64,000 nt of DNA, taken from positions 124,001 to 188,000 of the forward strand of contig NZ_LLYA01000225.1 of the NCBI RefSeq assembly GCF_001440415.1. The letters are read 5' to 3'. A model generated the notes under the pieces. It had not been told where the DNA came from and did no database searches. It worked only from the letters and a program-made list of their open reading frames with translations. The position numbers were made by a program, and so were the translations under genes. Source of the stretch: Bradyrhizobium retamae. Lineage in GTDB: Bacteria; Pseudomonadota; Alphaproteobacteria; Rhizobiales; Xanthobacteraceae. Shown in pieces: positions 17,225 to 24,757 of this stretch; the first letter of the stretch is position 1, and each line of letters begins with the position of its first letter.

Positions 17225-17863
17225 ATGGATACCGATCAGCTCATTCGAACGTTGGCGGCGGACAACGCGCACCGCGCGCGCCCGGTCGGCTTTGCCCTGA
17301 TGCTGGCGCTCTTGGCCGCGGCGCCGGTTTCGCTGTTGATGTTCTTCACCGAGCTCGGCGTCAGGCCCGACGTGATGGTTGCGATGCGCAATCCGTTCTT
17401 CGACCTGAAATTCGCGGTGACGCTGGCGCTCGCGATCTCGGCAATTGCCGTCAGCCTGCATCTGTCGCGGCCCGAGGCCTCGCTGCGCGGATTTGGTTGG
17501 CTGCTGCTGGCGCCGGTGGGAATTTTGACCGCCGGGATCGGCGGCGAAATGATGATGCCGCAACGGTTGCCTATGATGACGCGGCTGGTCGGCAAGAATT
17601 CGTGGGTCTGTCTGACCGCGATCCCGCTGTTGTCGTTGCCGATCCTGGCCGGCGCGCTGCTTGGATTGCGTCACGGTGCCCCGTCGCGGCCTGCATTGGC
17701 GGGCGCCATCGCCGGACTGTTGTCGGCGGGATTGGCGGCAACGCTCTATGCCTCGCATTGCACGGATGATTCACCGCTTTTCGTCGCGACCTGGTACACG
17801 ATCGCGACCGCGCTGGTGGCGGCGATCGGCGCGCTCGCCGGAGCGAAGCTGCTGAGATATTGA
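17225..17863 (+). CDS. osrA: Membrane anti-sigma factor, OsrA/NrsF family (DUF1109)
   Basis: 212 residues, six membrane helices. It holds the cognate sigma factor inactive at the inner membrane until a stress signal arrives. Seen: MDTDQLIRTLAADN (N-terminal cytosolic helix that binds sigma), HxxRPVGFALMLALLAAAPVSLLMF, RNPFFDLKFAVTLALAISA, and ASHCTDDSPLFVATWY. Counting from the ATG at 17225, the cysteines in NSWVCLT and SHCTDD are residues 129 and 179. These are the two positions reported as important in B. japonicum OsrA, which supports both the identity and this start rather than the TTG at 17219. The next gene is convergent, 14 bases away. Confidence 0.88.
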   Translation: MDTDQLIRTLAADNAHRARPVGFALMLALLAAAPVSLLMFFTELGVRPDVMVAMRNPFFDLKFAVTLALAISAIAVSLHLSRPEASLRGFGWLLLAPVGILTAGIGGEMMMPQRLPMMTRLVGKNSWVCLTAIPLLSLPILAGALLGLRHGAPSRPALAGAIAGLLSAGLAATLYASHCTDDSPLFVATWYTIATALVAAIGALAGAKLLRY

Positions 17864-17877
17864 AGCGTGCTACGAAC

Positions 17878-18987
17878 CTACGCCGGCACGTTCTGCTGCA
17901 TGCGGTGGAAGCGCAGCACCTGCTGCGCGGTCGAAGGCCGCAACCGCTCATAGGTGTCCTTGCAGGCGGCAAGATCCGTCGGCTCCGCGCCGGATAGTTC
18001 GTCGCGCATCCTGATGATGCTCTTGACCGTCGACCATGACAGCCCTGCGACCTTCGCCAAAATCATCACGCCTTCGGCCCGGCTCTCGATCATCATGTTC
18101 TCGGCGATTGCGACCGGCAAGTTGGCGAGCGCCGCAATCGAGGCGTTGGCCTCGTCGAATTTCCCGGCGTCGGCAAACGACGCCACTTCGGATTCGTCGA
18201 GCCGGCCGTGCTCGTACAGCGACTTGATCAGTGCGTGCGCAATCTCAGTGTCCTTGGTGATATCAGAGGTCGCCGAGCGCGCGCGCCGCGTTGCCTCCTT
18301 GACCGCGGTCGGCACCGCGGCCGCCTGCTGGGGATTGGCGGCCTCCAGCCGCTGCCGCACCGTATCGGAGGCCTTGGCGAGCAGTTTCAGGTAGAGATGC
18401 CGCGGCACGGGTGGACGCATGCCGATGCAGGCGGTGAGATCGTCGTCGCCTTTGGCGCGGCTGACGAGGCGGGTAAAGCCGCGCTCGGTGAATTTTGCGC
18501 CGGGATTGTTGACGGTCGACTGGATCACCTGATCGTTGCCGCGCTGGACCAGCACGTCGGTGACCGCGCCGCTCAGCGTCTTGCGGGTCGAGATCGCCAT
18601 CAAATGTGCCTGGCTCTTGCTGCGCGCATTCTCGATCAGGGTCTTGTCGTCGAGCCGCATCGATTGCGACAGCACAGGGCCCGCCACCTCGATGACGTCG
18701 TCGAATGCAAGCGCGCGGATGGTGAGCGGCGGGGCAGTGTCGATCGGGGCGAGACGGTTGGCCAGCAGCATCTTGGCCGAGGTTTCGATGTGGTCGATCA
18801 GGCACTGGAAGACGTCGTCGAACAGCCCGACCTGCTCGTCCGAAAAATCCACCGCGCCGTTGATGAAGAGATCGGTCACCCGGCGCAGTGTCTCTACCCG
18901 GCGAGCGACCGTTCCGTGCGCAAGCGTGGACTGCAGTTCGTCGAGCAGATTTCCGGGAGAAGGAGAGGTGGCGGTCTTCGAAATCAT
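17878..18987 (-). CDS. DUF2336 domain protein
   Basis: 369 residues from the ATG at 18987. DUF2336 proteins are all-helical, alphaproteobacterial proteins of unknown role made of repeat-like helix pairs. Seen: LQSTLAHGTVARRVETLRRVTDLFINGA and LFDDVFQCLIDHIE at the N-terminus, RALAFDDVIEVAGPVLSQS, then a long C-terminal part with ESRAEGVMILAKVAGLSWSTVKSIIRMR. A longer frame upstream is rejected because it has a noncoding composition. It is followed (convergently) by osrA and preceded by the diguanylate cyclase. A second DUF2336 gene occurs at 54412-55386. A link to signalling is inferred from its neighbours only. Confidence 0.83.
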   Translation of the reverse strand: MISKTATSPSPGNLLDELQSTLAHGTVARRVETLRRVTDLFINGAVDFSDEQVGLFDDVFQCLIDHIETSAKMLLANRLAPIDTAPPLTIRALAFDDVIEVAGPVLSQSMRLDDKTLIENARSKSQAHLMAISTRKTLSGAVTDVLVQRGNDQVIQSTVNNPGAKFTERGFTRLVSRAKGDDDLTACIGMRPPVPRHLYLKLLAKASDTVRQRLEAANPQQAAAVPTAVKEATRRARSATSDITKDTEIAHALIKSLYEHGRLDESEVASFADAGKFDEANASIAALANLPVAIAENMMIESRAEGVMILAKVAGLSWSTVKSIIRMRDELSGAEPTDLAACKDTYERLRPSTAQQVLRFHRMQQNVPA

Positions 18988-19045
18988 GACTCTGTCCTGG
19001 AGCAAAAGCGGCGGGGTTTCTTCGCCGGAGCTGAAATATGTCGGA

Positions 19046-20194
19046 TCAGGCGCTGGTAATCCGGTTACGTCCCTGCGCCTTGGCTGCATAAAGCGCGCTA
19101 TCGGCGCGCGCGAGAAATGTGTCTGATGTCTCGTTCGGACGCAGCGTTGCAACGCCTGCCGACATCGTCACCTTCATGCCGGGCGAGAACGCGCTCCAGT
19201 CGAGATCGGCAATAATGGCGCGCAACCGGTCGAGCGCCTGCATGGCTTGGCCGACGTCCATGTCGGGCAGCACCAGCAGGAATTCCTCGCCGCCATATCG
19301 GCCGAACCGGTCGATGCTGCGGATGTTGGCAAACATGGTGATCGAGAATGTCCGCAGCACCTCGTCGCCGGTCGGGTGACCGTAGGCGTCGTTGATGCGC
19401 TTGAACCAGTCGAGGTCGATCAGCGCGATCGAGCAGGGCGATCCGCTGCGGCTCGCGCGGGCAATCTCCTCCTGCAGCATCCGCATGATGCTGCGGCGGT
19501 TGGACGACCCGGTCAGCTCGTCGAGTTCGGCAAGCTCCTCGATCCGCTTGTACGCCGCCTTCAGTTTGAAGCTGCGGTCATAGAGCATCTTGCGCATGGT
19601 AGAGCCATACAGTCCCACGAAGGCGCATTGTCCGATGGTGAGGACAAAGGAAAGCATGGCCGCGACGCGTTCGGTCTGGGTGGTAATCGGCAGGCCGATA
19701 GGGGTGCTGGCAAACAGGAAGATTGGCGCTAGGCCTACGATGGTGAGGGTCCAGGTGATAATCGCTTGCCGGGACGTCATTCGCAGCGCGCCGAATCCAA
19801 AGATCAGGAATATGACGCTCAGGAAGGCAAATCCGATCTGTGGCGCGGCCAGTAGAAAACAGAGCTGGAGCGCGACGTGGCCGGCGACCTGGAAGATCGT
19901 GAGATAGTGGTCCTCGAACCGGTCGTTGAAGTGAGCTTCCGACAACACGACAAAGACCGACACCAATCCGATGCCGGAAAGGAAATAGGTCGATGGAATG
20001 ATGATCGGGACGGTGCCGGCGTAGCAATAGACCAGCAGGACCGAGGTGATGAGCAAATAGCTGACGCCTTGCACGGCCAGCATCTGGCGGCGCTGGCCGG
20101 CCCGGCGCTTCAATACTTCCAGCGGCGGGCGGGTGACGCGCGCGGTCGCATTGTGGGGGCCTTGCCCTTGAAGCAATGATGCCGCGCTGTTCAT
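19046..20194 (-). CDS. Membrane-bound diguanylate cyclase (GGDEF)
   Basis: 382 residues. Six membrane helices (residues about 40-200, e.g. GVSYLLITSVLLVYCYAG and VALQLCFLLAAPQIGFAFLSVIFLIFGFGAL) are followed by a linker helix (FKLKAAYKRIEELAELDELTG) and a GGDEF domain. The active-site loop reads RYGGEEF, a functional variant, so cyclic di-GMP synthesis is expected. IDLDWFKRINDAYGHPTGDEVL carries the metal and substrate residues. No RxxD inhibitory site is seen ahead of GGEEF (the five-residue position reads SIDRF). The membrane part likely senses an unknown signal. It sits 58 bases upstream of the DUF2336 gene on the same strand. Confidence 0.93.
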   Translation of the reverse strand: MNSAASLLQGQGPHNATARVTRPPLEVLKRRAGQRRQMLAVQGVSYLLITSVLLVYCYAGTVPIIIPSTYFLSGIGLVSVFVVLSEAHFNDRFEDHYLTIFQVAGHVALQLCFLLAAPQIGFAFLSVIFLIFGFGALRMTSRQAIITWTLTIVGLAPIFLFASTPIGLPITTQTERVAAMLSFVLTIGQCAFVGLYGSTMRKMLYDRSFKLKAAYKRIEELAELDELTGSSNRRSIMRMLQEEIARASRSGSPCSIALIDLDWFKRINDAYGHPTGDEVLRTFSITMFANIRSIDRFGRYGGEEFLLVLPDMDVGQAMQALDRLRAIIADLDWSAFSPGMKVTMSAGVATLRPNETSDTFLARADSALYAAKAQGRNRITSA

Positions 20195-20612
20195 GTCCCG
20201 CCGCTGTTGGTGATGCCGGACGAAACTTTAGGGAATAAAGCCTTTAGGTTTGGTATCTTTTGAGGTCGAATCGGCTCCGTTAGAAACCCGGCCATTGCAC
20301 TGATTCGCAACGGAAATCTGCCGAATTCCGATAGTGCGGAACCTGCCCGTGCGGGGACCCTGGGGCGTCACGCGGATGCTGCCCTGCCGGCGAAGCCTTG
20401 CTAAGGTTGGGTGGCGCGTTTTCAGGAAAGTGTTTCCGTAATATGGTACCAATTCTGGGGTTTGGCTCCTTTCTGGCGGCAAAATGGCCTGGCACTGGCG
20501 ATCTGTGGGGTAGATCACACATGCGATTCCGGTATTGCCGTAATGTGAAGAATCTCACTCTTCCCATCGAACCGCCGGCCACCCCCGTCCGACCAACCTT
20601 GCGAGACGGCCA
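20195..20612. other. Divergent intergenic region, no gene seen
   Basis: 418 bases between the GGDEF gene and the ECF sigma operon. Short frames on the minus strand here have no family-like sequence. It must hold promoters for both directions; no box could be assigned with confidence. Confidence 0.5.
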
Positions 20613-21182
20613 TTGAGTACGACACAAGCGGCTTCAGACGAAGTTCTGATCGCTCGGATCGCTCAAGGCGACCGGCTCGCCATGCAGGTGCTTTACGGAA
20701 GGCACCATGTCAGGGTGTTCCGTTTCGGGCTTCGGCTCGTAAGGGACGAACAGGTCGCGGAAGACCTCATCAGCGAGGTTTTTCTCGATGTGTGGCGTCA
20801 GGCTGGCAAGTTCGAAGGCCGATCCGCCGTTACCACCTGGCTCTTGGCGATTACGCGGTTCAAGGCTCTTTCGGCACTTAGGCGCCGCAAGGATGTTGGG
20901 CTGGACGAGGAAACCGCGAACGCGATCGAGGATACGTCCGACGATCCGGAAGTGGTGGTGCAGAAGAAGGATACGGGTGAAGCGCTGCGCAAGTGCCTGA
21001 CGGCCCTTTCGCCAGAGCATCGGGAGATCGTCGATCTCGTCTACTACCACGAGAAGTCCGTGGAAGAGGTAGCCGAAATCGTCGGCATTCCGGAGAACAC
21101 TGTCAAGACGCGCCTGTTTTATGCGCGCAAGAAATTGGCCGAGTTGCTCAAAGCAGCAGGCATAGAGCGAGGTTGGCCATGA
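20613..21182 (+). CDS. ECF RNA polymerase sigma factor
   Basis: 189 residues. Region 2: MQVLYGRHHVRVFRFGLRLV, AEDLISEVFLDVWRQAGKFEG and TWLLAITRFKALSALRRRK. Region 4: LTALSPEHREIVDLVYY and SVEEVAEIVGIPENTVKTRLFYARKKLAELL. The start is a TTG; there is no ATG before region 2. The stop overlaps the start of the anti-sigma gene (ATGA), and a subtilisin-like protease gene follows, so the three genes are one operon. It is not closely like EcfF. The stimulus is unknown; envelope or extracellular stress is suggested by the exported protease. Confidence 0.88.
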   Translation: MSTTQAASDEVLIARIAQGDRLAMQVLYGRHHVRVFRFGLRLVRDEQVAEDLISEVFLDVWRQAGKFEGRSAVTTWLLAITRFKALSALRRRKDVGLDEETANAIEDTSDDPEVVVQKKDTGEALRKCLTALSPEHREIVDLVYYHEKSVEEVAEIVGIPENTVKTRLFYARKKLAELLKAAGIERGWP

Positions 21183-21889
21183 TGGCAGCGAGCACAAAAA
21201 TGCTGGATCACGAGCCCAGCGAAGTCGAGATGCTGTTGCCCTTCCACGCGGCCGGCACCCTGAGCGCGCGCGATGCACGCCGCGTCGAGGAAGCGCTTGC
21301 CGGGGATCCCGGGCTTGCCCGGCAGTATGCCGTTATCCGCCAAGAATACGCCGAGACGATCGGCCTTAACGAGAGCCTGGGTGCGCCGTCCGCGCGCGCC
21401 ATGCAGAAGCTGTTTGCCGCAATCGACGCGGAGCCTGCACGTGAGCCCTCGCGCTCGGTGAGCCTGTCCGCGCGGGTGTCGGAATTTTTCGCAAGCCTGT
21501 CGCCGCGTACGCTCGCCTGGTCGGCGAGCCTTGGCGCCGTGGCGCTCGTGCTGCAGGCCGGCGTGATCGGCGCCGTACTGATGAAGAGCCAGACCGCGTT
21601 GTTCGAGACGGCGTCGCTGAGCCTGAACGAGCGGTCATCGGCGCCGATTACGCGCGATCTCGGAGGCAGCCTCGCGCCGCCGCGCGCGCTGGTGCAGTTC
21701 GCGCCTGAAGCGCGCATCGCCGACATCACGGCGCTGCTCGACAACTACCAGGCCTCGATCGACGGCGCCAAGGGCGGCATGTTCCGGCTGCAGTTCGGCA
21801 ACAAGGCGATGAGCAAGGACGAAGTTGCTGGCCTGCTGAGCAGGCTGCAACGCGAGAAAATCGTCAGCCTGGCGGTGGCAACGCCATAA
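21179..21889 (+). CDS. Membrane anti-sigma factor with prodomain-like C-terminus
   Basis: 236 residues. N-terminus: SEVEMLLPFHAAGTLSARDARRVEEALAGDP, the sigma-binding domain of anti-sigma factors that lack zinc ligands. A single membrane helix (LAWSASLGAVALVLQAGVIGAVLM) is at about residues 118-141. The periplasmic tail has LVQFAPEARIADITALLDNY, GAKGGMFRLQF and EVAGLLSRLQREKIVSLAV, a beta-alpha-beta-beta-alpha-beta pattern like the I9-type prodomain of subtilisins. It overlaps the sigma gene by 4 bases and is followed 35 bases later by the S8 protease gene. The tail may bind or be cut by that protease; this is inference. Confidence 0.8.
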   Translation: MMAASTKMLDHEPSEVEMLLPFHAAGTLSARDARRVEEALAGDPGLARQYAVIRQEYAETIGLNESLGAPSARAMQKLFAAIDAEPAREPSRSVSLSARVSEFFASLSPRTLAWSASLGAVALVLQAGVIGAVLMKSQTALFETASLSLNERSSAPITRDLGGSLAPPRALVQFAPEARIADITALLDNYQASIDGAKGGMFRLQFGNKAMSKDEVAGLLSRLQREKIVSLAVATP

Positions 21890-21924
21890 GGCCGCCTGGC
21901 GTGGGCCGGGCAAGCTGAGGTCCC

Positions 21925-23655
21925 ATGGTTCATGATGGCGTGAGTTGGTGGACAAGGACCCAGCGTGCGGCATGGGTATTGTCGGCCGCGCTGCTTCCGC
22001 TGATCGCTGTCGGACCTTCGGCGGGGCATGCGCAAAGCATCATGCGCACCCCCAGTCTGAACGTCGGCTCGCGCATGCCCACCATCAATCCGACGGTAGC
22101 GCCGCGGATCAGTCCAACCGTCGCGGCGCGGCCGGCCGTGCGCGCTGATACCGTCGCACGGACGCCGCCGTCCCGGATCGGCACCATGAGTTCGACCCTG
22201 CGAGTCCGTTCGGGGGACGGCGTGCAGTCGACGCTGCCCCATGCGCGGTTTTCGCCCAACCTCTATCCGGCTTGCGGATATGCGCTTCGCGGTCCCGACG
22301 GCGAGTGCTTCGATCGTCCGGTGATGTCGGCCGGCGGCGGCAACGGCACCTCGGCCAAGAAGCGCAAGGGCGGATCGGGCAACAACAACGCACAGGCAGC
22401 GGTCAATCTGCGCGCGGTCAAGAACGAACTCGTCGCCGAAATCGACGGCGCGTTATCCACCGCCGAAGCCGACGAACTGGCGCGGCGTCACGGCCTGGAG
22501 CGCATCGCGTCGCAGAACTTCCCGCTGCTCGGCGGCACCATCGGTCTGTTCCGCATCGTGGATAACCGGCCGGTGGACACCGTGCGCCGCGAACTCGCGA
22601 CCGACGCCAGCGTGCGTTCGGTGCAGCTCAATTTCCGTTACTTCCTCCAGGATCAGAAGGCTTCGACCGCGGGCGATGCCGCGCAATACGCCGTCGCCCA
22701 GCTTCGGCTGCCACAGGCGCACGCGCTCGTCCGCGGCATGAACGTCACCGTTGCGGTGATCGATTCAGGCGTCGACGCCAAGCATCCCGAACTCGCCAAT
22801 TCGGTTGCCGACAGTTTCGATGCGCTCGGAAGCAAGGAAGGTCCGCATGTCCATGGCACGGGCATTGCCGGCGCGATCGTGGCGCATGCCAAGCTGATGG
22901 GTAGCGCACCGGAGGCGAGGTTGATCGCGATCCGCGCGTTCGGCGCGGGATCGAAGGGCGCGGAGAGCACGTCCTATGTAATCCTCCGGGGATTGGACTA
23001 CGCGGCCGAGCACGGCGCGCAGATCATCAACATGAGCTTTGCCGGTCCGAAGGATCCGCTGATCGAGCGAGGCATCGCCGCGACGGCGGCCCGTGGCATC
23101 CTGATGGTGGCTGCGGCCGGCAATGCCGGTGCGAAATCGCCGCCGCTCTATCCGGCCGCCAATCCCCATGTCATTGCGGTGAGTGGCACCGATGCGCAGG
23201 AAAGACTGTTTGCCGCATCGAACCGGGGCAACCACATCGCGGTTGCAGCACCGGGCGCGGATATCTTCCTGCCGGCGCCCGATGAAAAATACCAGATCAC
23301 GTCGGGCACCTCGTTCTCCGCCGCCTATATCAGCGGCGTCGCGGCGCTGATGATGGAGCGCAATCCTTCGTTGAAGCCGGGCGATGTTCGCGCAATTCTG
23401 ACCAGGACCGCCCGCGATCTCGGCACTCCCGGCCGCGACGATCAGTTTGGGGCAGGTGGGGCCGATGCCTTTGCTGCCGTCACGGCCGCGGCCGCCGCAC
23501 CGGCGGTTCCGCTTGCTTCGGTTTCCGGTAAGCCGGCGGGGGAAAAAACGCCTGCGGTTGACCCGTCTAAGGATAACACTTCCGTGAGCCGGGCGCTGAA
23601 TGATCCCTCGCCGTCGATTGCATCCGAAAAATCGGCCGCAAACGCTGCAAAATAG
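21925..23655 (+). CDS. Exported subtilisin-like serine protease (S8 family)
   Basis: 576 residues. Signal peptide (WVLSAALLPLIAVGPSAGHAQS), then a low-complexity Pro/Thr/Arg segment to about residue 165. A prodomain follows (NLRAVKNELVAEIDGALSTAEADELARR to VRSVQLNFRYFLQDQ). The catalytic domain has Asp280 in VAVIDSGVD, His310 in HVHGTGIAGAI and Ser463 in GTSFSAAYISGVAAL, so the triad is complete. The last 80 residues are Ala/Pro/Ser-rich. The absence of other anchors suggests a periplasmic or secreted enzyme. It is the third gene of the sigma/anti-sigma operon and may help release or reset the sigma factor, or be its main output. Confidence 0.9.
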   Translation: MVHDGVSWWTRTQRAAWVLSAALLPLIAVGPSAGHAQSIMRTPSLNVGSRMPTINPTVAPRISPTVAARPAVRADTVARTPPSRIGTMSSTLRVRSGDGVQSTLPHARFSPNLYPACGYALRGPDGECFDRPVMSAGGGNGTSAKKRKGGSGNNNAQAAVNLRAVKNELVAEIDGALSTAEADELARRHGLERIASQNFPLLGGTIGLFRIVDNRPVDTVRRELATDASVRSVQLNFRYFLQDQKASTAGDAAQYAVAQLRLPQAHALVRGMNVTVAVIDSGVDAKHPELANSVADSFDALGSKEGPHVHGTGIAGAIVAHAKLMGSAPEARLIAIRAFGAGSKGAESTSYVILRGLDYAAEHGAQIINMSFAGPKDPLIERGIAATAARGILMVAAAGNAGAKSPPLYPAANPHVIAVSGTDAQERLFAASNRGNHIAVAAPGADIFLPAPDEKYQITSGTSFSAAYISGVAALMMERNPSLKPGDVRAILTRTARDLGTPGRDDQFGAGGADAFAAVTAAAAAPAVPLASVSGKPAGEKTPAVDPSKDNTSVSRALNDPSPSIASEKSAANAAK

Positions 23656-23735
23656 CCCTGTTACGCAGCGATTTTCCCGCGATCGTCCCCGAACCTAAGG
23701 TTAAAAAATCGTCCGGCGTTTTGAACGTCCGGCGA

Positions 23736-23868
23736 GGGTGTTGCGACTTATCTAGGTGGGAGCGGTAATCCCTCCCCATAGGCTGTATTCGGCGCGAGCG
23801 CCCATCCACCCCAAGCGCCCATATAGCTTGACCCGTCCGGTTGTCCCCCCGGACGGGTCTTTCATTTT
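23736..23868 (+). ncRNA. Candidate small RNA ending in a strong intrinsic terminator
   Basis: The 23656-24193 gap holds no credible ORF. From 23736 the sequence can form a closing stem (GGGTG 23736-23740 with CACCC 23807-23811, next to GGTGGG 23755-23760 with CCCATC 23801-23806). An intrinsic terminator follows at 23830-23868. The terminator is 174 bases after the protease stop, too far to be an ordinary gene end, so a separate short transcript is plausible. Alternatively it is a long structured 3' UTR of the protease operon. No match to 6S, tmRNA, SRP or RNase P RNA was recognised. Confidence 0.4.
23830..23868 (+). terminator. Intrinsic terminator
   Basis: An 11-base perfect stem, GACCCGTCCGG (23830-23840) with CCGGACGGGTC (23849-23859), 8-base loop, followed by TTTCATTTT. 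The U-rich tract is only on the plus-strand side. Confidence 0.8.
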
Positions 23869-24041
23869 CAGCACAGGTTTTTGGACGAAGGAGCGTTTCG
23901 TACGGCACCCTGACGGCTTGCGATTGCAAGTTTCCGACTCATCTGCGCGATACGCAATTTTCCCGTGCATCTTCTCAAATGAAATCTCGCCGCGCGACGC
24001 GGCCACGCTGCTGTGCTGTTTGACCGCGAATAGAGCAGATT

Positions 24042-24066
24042 AACCCGTATTTGCGCGGGTTTCTTC
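24042..24066 (+). terminator. Weak terminator-like hairpin
   Basis: AACCCG (24042-24047) pairs with CGGGTT (24056-24061), 8-base loop, followed by TCTTC. It could end a second short transcript in the same gap or be accidental. Confidence 0.35.
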
Positions 24067-24193
24067 GATTGCTGCGCACTCCCGTAGCTTCACGCACTGG
24101 ACAACGAAAAAGTTTTCCACAGAATATACCAGTCACATCCCACTGATTCGTCTCGGTTGCGTCTGCGTCCGTTCCTCTCTTACGGGCTGATTT

Positions 24194-24739
24194 ATGGCAC
24201 ATCCTGCAGACGTGGCACGTGGCCGCAACATCGTTGCGCGCTGGTGCAGCCTTGCCGAGCAACGGTTGGAATACCTCACTGAACTGTTCGAGACCGGACG
24301 CTGGCGCCGTTTTCACACCGAGCGCGAATTCCTCGAAAACATCCAGGAAGCCAAGGCCGCCGTCGCAACCTGGCGGGACCTGTTGAGCCGCGGGGCTTCG
24401 CTCGACAACACTCAGATCGACATGGCCTGGCTCGGCCGCCGTCGAACGACGCCGCTGCTGCTGACGCCACTGCCGCGCGACGAGGGCTATCGCCCGCCGG
24501 TTGTGCAGCTTCAGCCGCAACTGCAGTCGCCACCGATTGTCGCGGCGCCGCCGCCGATTGCAACCACGCCGCCGCGCGACGTTCCCGCTGATGTTCTGGT
24601 CGCGCTGGAAAGCCAACTCGTCGCGGCGGACCATGCGCCGTCCGTGCCGGATGTGCTGGCGCTGGAGGAAATGCCATTCCCGGCGATCGATTTCGACGCG
24701 ATGAAGGAACGCTACCCTGCGTTGCGCAACGCGCTGTAG
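24194..24739 (+). CDS. TIGR03809-like family protein
   Basis: 181 residues. N-terminal helical part: DVARGRNIVARWCSLAEQRLEYLTELFETGRWRRFHTEREFLENIQEAKAAV, then a Pro-rich stretch (residues about 100-135, runs such as VAAPPPIATTPPRD) and a short acidic end. No signal peptide. The N-terminal pattern and the neighbouring beta-helix gene resemble the Rhizobiales families TIGR03809 and TIGR03808, which are found together; the match is from memory and should be confirmed by profile search. The two genes are convergent here, 18 bases apart. Function unknown. Confidence 0.6.
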   Translation: MAHPADVARGRNIVARWCSLAEQRLEYLTELFETGRWRRFHTEREFLENIQEAKAAVATWRDLLSRGASLDNTQIDMAWLGRRRTTPLLLTPLPRDEGYRPPVVQLQPQLQSPPIVAAPPPIATTPPRDVPADVLVALESQLVAADHAPSVPDVLALEEMPFPAIDFDAMKERYPALRNAL

Positions 24740-24757
24740 GCGGGCGAGGAGGGCGAA

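Noticed and set aside
23656..24193. 6S RNA, SRP RNA or a tRNA in the large gap
   Set aside because: No 6S-like central bubble, SRP GGAA loop context or tRNA T-loop (GGTTCGAATCC-like) could be found there.
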